A program made the translations under genes and the position numbers. Source: JBBRTJ01 sp038244535 (GTDB lineage Bacteria; Actinomycetota; Acidimicrobiia; Acidimicrobiales; Ilumatobacteraceae). From it: a stretch of DNA of 25,995 nucleotides. Location: NCBI GenBank assembly GCA_038244535.1, contig JBBRTJ010000053.1:1-25995 (forward strand), in the 5' to 3' direction. The first letter of the stretch is position 1; each line of letters opens with the position of its first letter. The notes below the pieces were generated by a model. It saw nothing but the letters and a program-made list of their open reading frames with translations, was not told the origin of the DNA and ran no database searches. This document shows, piece by piece, positions 21,418-25,995 of this stretch.

Positions 21418-22761
21418 GTGGCGCACTGGAACCCCTCGTCGTGGCACGACCATCCCGTCGAACAACAACCCGACTGGCCCGACCAAGCCCACCTCGACCG
21501 AGCGTTGAAGCAGATCGCCGCGTTCCCCCCGCTGGTGTTCGCCGGTGAGGCCCGCGACCTCACGGCCTCGCTCGGGCGCGTGGCTGCCGGCAACGCCTTC
21601 CTTTTGCAAGCCGGCGACTGTGCCGAGAGCTTCGACGACTTCTCGGCCGTGGCCATCCGCGAGAAGTTGCGCGTCATCCTTCAGATGGCCGTCGTGCTCA
21701 CGTACAGCCTCGGCGTGCCGGTGGTGAAGGTCGGGCGCATCGCCGGCCAGTTCGCCAAGCCGCGGTCGTCACCGTTCGAGGTGGTCGACGGCAGGTCGCT
21801 GCCGTCGTTCCGCGGCCACATGGTCAACGGCGAGCTGCCCACTGAGGCGGCCCGCGTTCCCGACCCCGACCGCCTCGTGCAGGCCTACCACCAGTCGGCA
21901 TCGACGCTCAACCTGTTGCGAGCCTTCACCAAGGGCGGCTTCGCCGACCTGTCACGAGTGCACGCCTGGACGCAGGAGTTCGTCGCCACCAGCGCCGAGG
22001 GCCAGCGCTACGAGGCGATCGCCAACGAGATCGAGCGGGCCGTGCGCTTCATGCGGGCGTGCGGGATCGATCCCGAGTCGAGCCCCCAGCTCCATGAGAC
22101 CGACGTGTACACGAGCCACGAGGCGCTCATCCTTGGCTACGAGGAGGCCCTCACCCGCCAGGACTCGCTCACCGGCGGTTGGTACGACTGCTCGGCTCAC
22201 ATGCTGTGGATCGGCGAGCGCACCCGGCAGCTCGACGGCGCCCACATCGAGTTCCTCCGTGGCGTCGGCAACCCGATCGGCTGCAAGGTCGGGCCTACCG
22301 CCGATCCCGAGTTCGTCCTCGACCTGTGCGAGCGGCTGAACCCAGCTCGGATCCCGGGGCGCCTGACCCTCATCTCCCGGATGGGGGCCAGCAAGGCCGA
22401 GGACTCGCTGCGGCCGCTGCTGCGGGCCGTGCGCGACGCCGACCACCCCGTGGTGTGGGTGTGCGATCCGATGCACGGCAACACCTTCACGTCGTCGAGT
22501 GGACGCAAGACCCGCGACTTCGAGGACGTGTGCGACGAGATCGCCGGGTTCGTGCGGGCCCACGAGGCCGAGGGCACCTGGCCCGGCGGGGTGCACGTCG
22601 AGCTGACCGGCGACAACGTCACCGAGTGCCTCGGCGGGGCCGAGAAGATCCTCGACAGCCAGCTCGACGATCGCTACGAGAGCGTCTGCGACCCCCGGCT
22701 GAACGCCCGGCAGTCCCTCGACCTCGCCTTCCGGCTGGCCGAACGGATGCGCCAGCGCTGA
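21418..22761 (+). CDS. aroG: Class II 3-deoxy-D-arabino-heptulosonate 7-phosphate synthase (DAHP synthase)
   Basis: This enzyme condenses phosphoenolpyruvate and erythrose 4-phosphate in the first step of the shikimate pathway. From GTG 21418 it is 447 residues, close to the 462 of the Mycobacterium enzyme. Class II motifs are FLLQAGDCAESFDDF (metal ligand Cys68), VVKVGRIAGQFAKPRSS, YTSHEALILGYEEALTR, NPIGCKVGPTADPE, WVCDPMHGNT (His ligand), HVELTGDNVTECLGG (Glu ligand) and CDPRLNARQSL (Asp ligand), so the active site is complete. The N-terminal HWNPSSWHDHPVEQQPDWP sets the start region. In-frame GTGs at 21397 and 21412 are alternatives, and the open frame further upstream crosses the hairpins and is not coding. 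It converges on the decarboxylase-fold gene. Confidence 0.93.
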   Translation: MAHWNPSSWHDHPVEQQPDWPDQAHLDRALKQIAAFPPLVFAGEARDLTASLGRVAAGNAFLLQAGDCAESFDDFSAVAIREKLRVILQMAVVLTYSLGVPVVKVGRIAGQFAKPRSSPFEVVDGRSLPSFRGHMVNGELPTEAARVPDPDRLVQAYHQSASTLNLLRAFTKGGFADLSRVHAWTQEFVATSAEGQRYEAIANEIERAVRFMRACGIDPESSPQLHETDVYTSHEALILGYEEALTRQDSLTGGWYDCSAHMLWIGERTRQLDGAHIEFLRGVGNPIGCKVGPTADPEFVLDLCERLNPARIPGRLTLISRMGASKAEDSLRPLLRAVRDADHPVVWVCDPMHGNTFTSSSGRKTRDFEDVCDEIAGFVRAHEAEGTWPGGVHVELTGDNVTECLGGAEKILDSQLDDRYESVCDPRLNARQSLDLAFRLAERMRQR

Positions 22762-22786
22762 CCTGTGGCGCCCGGCCCCCGTTCGC

Positions 22787-23491
22787 TCAGAGCGGGCGGT
22801 CCGGCTCGAGCAGGAAGCGAAGGGCGGGCAGCGTGAGCGTGCCCACCACGAAGCTGGCGGCCACCGCCAGCGCCGGGTGCAGGCGTTCGTCACCCCACCT
22901 CGCCATGTCGAGGTCGGTCAGCACGGGGTGGCCTCGTTCGGCGCGCTCGACATCGATGTCGAGCTCGACCTGGGCCAGACGGAGCCCACCGTCAGCCACA
23001 ACGACGGGGTGCAGCCCTACGACGTGCTGCACGTCGTGCGTACCGAGGGGCGACGGGTCGCGCAGCCCGACGCTCAGGCCCGGCGCGGTCACCGTCACAG
23101 CGTCGTAGCGCCGTTCGAGGCGCACGGGGCCTGGCGCGACTCCCTCAGCCGGGCCGAAGCCCCAGGCTCGGGCCAAGAGCGAGGCGGCCGGCCCGTCGGC
23201 GGCGGTGGAGATGGCCAAGGCCCGGGCTCGGGCACCAGCACGGCATGAGAGCCGCACCTGGGCCACCGTGAAGGCGCCGATGGGACTGTCGGACGCCGCG
23301 ATGGCCACGACGGTGAGCAAGGTCGGGCTGGTCGGCGCCAGGGCTGGAGGCAGGAGGTCGGCGCCGCGCCCGCCGGCCAGCTCCCACACGGCCTGGAGCA
23401 CGGTCGCCCCCGGCACGAGGACCGGGCTCGCGGCAGGGTCGGAGAGGAGCGGCCCAGCGAGGCGGAGCCGACCGCCGGCAACGGTGCTCAT
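22787..23491 (-). CDS. Acetoacetate-decarboxylase-fold protein lacking the catalytic lysine
   Basis: This is a 234-residue protein starting at ATG 23491, which overlaps the stop of the upstream oxidoreductase gene in ATGA. The layout follows the acetoacetate decarboxylase (ADC) fold: LLPPALAPTSPTLLTVVAIA, then SPIGAFTVAQVRLSC, then ARAWGFGPAEG where true enzymes have the G-x-P-K motif carrying the Schiff-base lysine. Here the lysine is missing; the entire protein contains no lysine at all. A decarboxylase reaction is therefore unlikely. ADC-like proteins without lysine have been described with other activities or as binding proteins. Coupling to the luciferase-like gene suggests the two act on a common substrate. 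The fold assignment is by motif only. Confidence 0.6.
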   Translation of the reverse strand: MSTVAGGRLRLAGPLLSDPAASPVLVPGATVLQAVWELAGGRGADLLPPALAPTSPTLLTVVAIAASDSPIGAFTVAQVRLSCRAGARARALAISTAADGPAASLLARAWGFGPAEGVAPGPVRLERRYDAVTVTAPGLSVGLRDPSPLGTHDVQHVVGLHPVVVADGGLRLAQVELDIDVERAERGHPVLTDLDMARWGDERLHPALAVAASFVVGTLTLPALRFLLEPDRPL

Positions 23492-24585
23492 CGCTCGGAG
23501 CGGAACGCAGGGAGCACCTCGGCGGCAAAGAGCCGCAAGCTGTCGAGGACGGCTTCGTGGGGCACGACGTCCATCGTGTTGACGATGAAGTTGATGCCGT
23601 CGATGCCCACATCGCGCCACCGCTTGAGCTCCTCGAGGAGCCGGACGGGGTCCCCGATGGCGATGCCCTCGGGCAACGGCTTGCGCTCGCCAGGCGTGCC
23701 GCTCTCCTTCACCTGCCTCGTGGCCTGGTTGCCCAGCGACTGGTACGCGCTCGTCGGGTAGGCCTCGCGGGTCCACAGGAGGTGGCTGTTGGCCAGGTTG
23801 AACGTGGCCGCCATGGCGCCGCCGACCGCGGCGGCCTGATCGAGGTCCTCGTGGCAGTAGAGGAAGTTCTGCGTCGTCACCGAGCGGGTGACGACGCCAC
23901 CCACGGGGTCGCACAGCTCGATGCGACGGTGGTACTCGGCCGTGCGCCGCTCCTGCTCGCCGAAGGTCACCGCGGCGACACCAAGGCAGCCGAGACCCCG
24001 ATCGGCGGCGTCGAGCTCGGTGCCCGGGGTGGTGACCGTCACCCAGATCGGCGGGTGTGGCTGCTGGTGCGGCTTGGGCAGCACGTTGCGCTCGGGCATC
24101 GACCAGCCGATGCCGTCGTACGCAAAGGCGTCCTCGGTCCACATCCGGGGCAGCACGCGGACGAACTCGTCCCAGGTCTTCTTGGTCTCGTCAGGGTCGG
24201 CCCCGAACCCGCCGAGCTCGGTCCACGTCGAGCTGCGGGCCGTGCCGACGTCGAGTCGCCCACCACTGATGAGATCGAGTGCCGCGCACCGCTCGGCGAC
24301 TCGCACCGGGTGGTTGATCTCGGGCACGCACACGACGGCGCCATGGCCGATGCGGATGTGCTGGGTGCGAGCGGCGACGGCGGTCAGGAACACCTCCGGC
24401 GCCGAGCAGTGCGAGTAGCCCTCGAGGAAGTGGTGCTCGACGGCCCAGACCGAATCGAGGCCGAGCTGGTCGGCCAGCACCGCCGTCTCGATCGCCTCGC
24501 GGTAGACCTTTGCCTCCGCTCCGGGGGCGAACCGACCGTCGGGCAATCGGGGCACCGAGAGCTCGAAGAACAGGCCGAACCGCAC
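23488..24585 (-). CDS. LLM-class (luciferase-like) flavin-dependent oxidoreductase
   Basis: From GTG 24585 this is 365 residues with a luciferase-like monooxygenase TIM barrel. The opening VRFGLFFELSVPRLPDG and AVLADQLGLDSVWAVEHHFL carry the typical conserved His/Phe region. FLTAVAARTQHIRIGHGAVV, VAERCAALDLISGGRLDVGT (the S-G-G-R motif) and NVLPKPHQQPHPPIWVTVTT follow. Members use reduced FMN or F420 and O2 or hydride transfer. Which cofactor is used cannot be decided from the sequence. The start is supported by a TACGGT element 8 nt upstream. The frame continues further upstream only as antisense to the serine hydrolase. The stop overlaps the next gene's ATG, forming a two-gene operon. Confidence 0.88.
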   Translation of the reverse strand: MRFGLFFELSVPRLPDGRFAPGAEAKVYREAIETAVLADQLGLDSVWAVEHHFLEGYSHCSAPEVFLTAVAARTQHIRIGHGAVVCVPEINHPVRVAERCAALDLISGGRLDVGTARSSTWTELGGFGADPDETKKTWDEFVRVLPRMWTEDAFAYDGIGWSMPERNVLPKPHQQPHPPIWVTVTTPGTELDAADRGLGCLGVAAVTFGEQERRTAEYHRRIELCDPVGGVVTRSVTTQNFLYCHEDLDQAAAVGGAMAATFNLANSHLLWTREAYPTSAYQSLGNQATRQVKESGTPGERKPLPEGIAIGDPVRLLEELKRWRDVGIDGINFIVNTMDVVPHEAVLDSLRLFAAEVLPAFRSER

Positions 24586-24593
24586 GGAGCCGC

Positions 24594-24599
24594 ACCGTA
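24594..24599 (-). promoter_or_regulatory. Predicted -10 element, leaderless LLM gene promoter
   Basis: TACGGT on the minus strand lies 8 nt before GTG 24585. It is 15 bp from the opposite-facing TACGTT element, so the two promoters are back to back and share the intervening DNA. Confidence 0.5.
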
Positions 24600-24614
24600 C
24601 CCGGCGCAGCCGTC

Positions 24615-24620
24615 TACGTT
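24615..24620 (+). promoter_or_regulatory. Predicted -10 element, leaderless serine hydrolase promoter
   Basis: TACGTT lies 7 nt before GTG 24628. Together with the opposing element it makes a compact 42-bp divergent promoter region. Confidence 0.5.
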
Positions 24621-24627
24621 CCGGTTC

Positions 24628-25440
24628 GTGGACGCCCTCAAGCTGATCGACACGTGGGCCGTCCCGCACGTCGGGGCACTGGTCGTGCACGACGGCCAGA
24701 TGGTGGCCAGCCGCGGGGAACGCTCCCACCGGTTCCCCCTGGCGTCGGTGACCAAGCCGCTCTTGGCATACGGCGTGCTCGTCGCCGTCGAGGAGGGCAC
24801 GGTCGACTTGGACGACCCGGCCGGCCCACCCGGCAGCACGGTGCGCCACCTGTTGGCTCACGCCTCGGGGCTCGCCCCGGATGAGCCGGTCGTCCTCGCT
24901 CCCCCGGCAACGAAGCGCATCTACTCGAATGCCGGGTTCGAGGTGCTGGGCCGCCACCTCGAGGTGGGCAGCTCGATGACGACCGAGCAGTACGTGACCG
25001 ACGCCGTGCTGCGACCGTTGGCGATGGCGGCCACCTCGGTGACCGGCTCCCCGGCCCACGGTGCAACGGCGACCCTCGACGATCTCGGTTCCTTCGCGGC
25101 CGAACTGTTGCGACCTCGCCTCGTCGATCCCGCCACGATGGCCATGGCCACGACGACCGCGTTTGCGGGGTTGAACGGCGTCCTGCCCGGGTTCGGCGCC
25201 CAGGCTCCCAACGACTGGGGGCTCGGCTTCGAGCTCCGTGACGGCAAGCAGCCGCACTGGACGGGGGCGCGCAACAGTCCGGCCACGTTCGGTCACTTCG
25301 GGCGCTCGGGTACGTTCATGTGGGTCGACCCCGTCGCCGATGTCGCCCTCGTCGTGCTCACCGATCGCGGCTTCGGACCCTGGGCCGCGTCGGCGTGGCC
25401 CGCCCTCAGCGACGCTGTCCTGGCCGAGGTGCGGTCATGA
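24628..25440 (+). CDS. Serine hydrolase of the beta-lactamase/penicillin-binding family
   Basis: This is a 270-residue protein from GTG 24628. It has S-x-x-K in FPLASVTKPLLAYG (Ser40, Lys43), Y-x-N in RIYSNAGFEVLG (Tyr99) and an H-x-G third motif in FGHFGRSGTF (His223), the three active-site elements of class C-type beta-lactamases, D-aminopeptidases and esterases. HLLAHASGLAPDE is the conserved loop preceding the tyrosine. There is no signal peptide, so it is probably a cytoplasmic esterase or peptidase rather than a cell-wall enzyme or resistance factor. At 270 residues it is short for the family (usually 350 or more). The following gene begins within its stop codon. Confidence 0.88.
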   Translation: MDALKLIDTWAVPHVGALVVHDGQMVASRGERSHRFPLASVTKPLLAYGVLVAVEEGTVDLDDPAGPPGSTVRHLLAHASGLAPDEPVVLAPPATKRIYSNAGFEVLGRHLEVGSSMTTEQYVTDAVLRPLAMAATSVTGSPAHGATATLDDLGSFAAELLRPRLVDPATMAMATTTAFAGLNGVLPGFGAQAPNDWGLGFELRDGKQPHWTGARNSPATFGHFGRSGTFMWVDPVADVALVVLTDRGFGPWAASAWPALSDAVLAEVRS

Positions 25441-25901
25441 GCTTCCAACCAGGCGACCGCGTGCGCTGCGTCGAGGACCACGATGGGATGCCGCTCGTCC
25501 GCTACGGCTCCGTGAGCACCGTGGCCACCGAGCATGGTCCGGTGACCGTGATGTTCGACGATGCCCTCGGGGGCGACATCGTCGACCTCGTCGATCTCGG
25601 CGACCTCGAGCAGATCGCCATCGACACCATCGTGCTGCGTCTCGACGGCGACGACCTGCTGCACGACCCCGCGCTGCGCTCGGGCCTCGTCGCCTTGTGG
25701 GAGGGCGAGGCGGATCGCGCCGGCCTGGCCTTCGAGGGGATCCACCGTCTCGGCCATGGCCTCGTCGCCACGAGTGACTCGTGGGCCCTGGCCGAGCTCG
25801 TGGTGGCGGGGTCGAGCTGGGTCCTCGTCGCCCGCACCGATCCCGCCAGCCCGGGCACCGTGGTCGTCGGCGCCGCTCGCCCGAACCGCTGGGACACCTA
25901 G
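25437..25901 (+). CDS. Uncharacterised protein coupled to the serine hydrolase
   Basis: This 154-residue soluble protein starts at ATG 25437, overlapping the TGA of the serine hydrolase (ATGA), so the two are translationally coupled. The N-terminal third (MSFQPGDRVRCVEDHDGMPL to about residue 45) looks like a small SH3/KOW-type beta-barrel: a PGDRVRC opening, a glycine turn and TVMFDDALGG. The acidic middle (DIVDLVDLGDLEQIAIDTIV) and the C-terminal part (ELVVAGSSWVLVARTDPA) are predicted beta-rich. I do not recognise a family. It has no signal peptide and no membrane segment. Its role is probably linked to the hydrolase. Confidence 0.7.
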   Translation: MSFQPGDRVRCVEDHDGMPLVRYGSVSTVATEHGPVTVMFDDALGGDIVDLVDLGDLEQIAIDTIVLRLDGDDLLHDPALRSGLVALWEGEADRAGLAFEGIHRLGHGLVATSDSWALAELVVAGSSWVLVARTDPASPGTVVVGAARPNRWDT

Positions 25902-25935
25902 CCAGGCCTACCCCGTTCCCCGCAGACCCGCCACC

Positions 25936-25980
25936 CTCCCCCGGCCCAGTCGGCCCAGTCGGCCCAGTCGGACCGGGGAG
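25936..25980 (+). terminator. Stem-loop with a tandem-repeat loop after the last gene
   Basis: CTCCCCCGG pairs with CCGGGGAG (one bulged C), starting about 35 nt after the stop at 25901. The loop holds three copies of a 9-bp unit. It is likely a transcription terminator for the hydrolase operon. Confidence 0.5.
25942..25968 (+). repeat. 9-bp tandem repeat, three copies
   Basis: CGGCCCAGT is repeated three times in direct tandem, followed by a partial fourth (CGGACC). The units are too short and too few for a CRISPR array. Confidence 0.85.
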
Positions 25981-25995
25981 ATCCACGCCCCGGCC

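Noticed and set aside
22762..22800. Terminator between the DAHP synthase and the ADC-like gene
   Set aside because: Only a 4-bp stem with a 3-nt loop was found (CGCT CAG AGCG), too weak to call.
24586..25296. Upstream extension of the LLM oxidoreductase frame
   Set aside because: It is antisense to the serine hydrolase. The luciferase-like fold begins at GTG 24585.
25942..25968. CRISPR-like array
   Set aside because: The units are 9 bp without spacers, inside a hairpin.

Overview
The window is a high-GC chromosomal segment from what looks like an actinobacterium. Its GC-rich codon usage, frequent GTG starts, class II (plant-type) DAHP synthase, nadD / LytR_C-type protein / rsfS order and many apparently leaderless promoters fit Actinomycetota. 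An Acidimicrobiia-like lineage is my best guess, not a proven assignment.

Positions 1-1600 are accessory and partly decayed. There is a fragment of a CheR-type chemotaxis methyltransferase, an antisense open frame that runs off the left edge, the isolated 3' half of a tRNA-Ala(GGC) gene (875-921) that looks like the end of an integrated element, and the remains of a small HTH-regulator module (possible antitoxin plus a truncated partner). Positions 1600-4560 hold a cupin, a TspO-like protein lacking its middle helices, a flavoprotein fused to a cysteine-rich domain, and an orphan truncated Phd/YefM antitoxin antisense to the end of that fusion gene.

Positions 4595-6800 hold a pterin-carbinolamine dehydratase/glyoxalase-like fusion on the minus strand, divergent from a flavodoxin and alpha/beta hydrolase pair. 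Positions 6935-11509 encode one very large secreted multidomain protein (two malectin-like modules, a beta-propeller, Ig-like and jelly-roll-like modules). It is convergent with a membrane acyltransferase carrying a C-terminal SGNH domain (11529-13499). Next come a KimA-like APC permease with extra cytoplasmic and OB-fold domains (minus strand) and a divergent OmpR-type two-component pair whose kinase has almost no extracytoplasmic loop.

Positions 17833-20245 are a housekeeping minus-strand operon, nadD, then a LytR_C/degenerate-LCP protein, then rsfS, with 4-bp overlaps throughout. A divergent primary-like (group 2-type) sigma factor and a class II DAHP synthase (first step of the shikimate pathway) follow, separated by a hairpin-rich spacer. 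On the minus strand a luciferase-like oxidoreductase and a lysine-free acetoacetate-decarboxylase-fold protein form an overlapping pair. It is divergent, from a compact back-to-back promoter, to a serine hydrolase translationally coupled to an uncharacterised 154-residue protein. The window ends in a hairpin whose loop is a 9-bp tandem repeat.

A recurring feature is a TANNNT hexamer 6-8 nt before the start codon, with no usable Shine-Dalgarno, at eight places. This indicates widespread leaderless transcription and was used to choose several starts. I see no complete new defence or mobile system. The most unusual items are the domain fusions (flavoprotein/Cys-rich, PCD/VOC, permease/OB-fold), the pseudoenzymes (lysine-free decarboxylase fold, degenerate LCP), the shortened TspO and the tRNA-associated scar.
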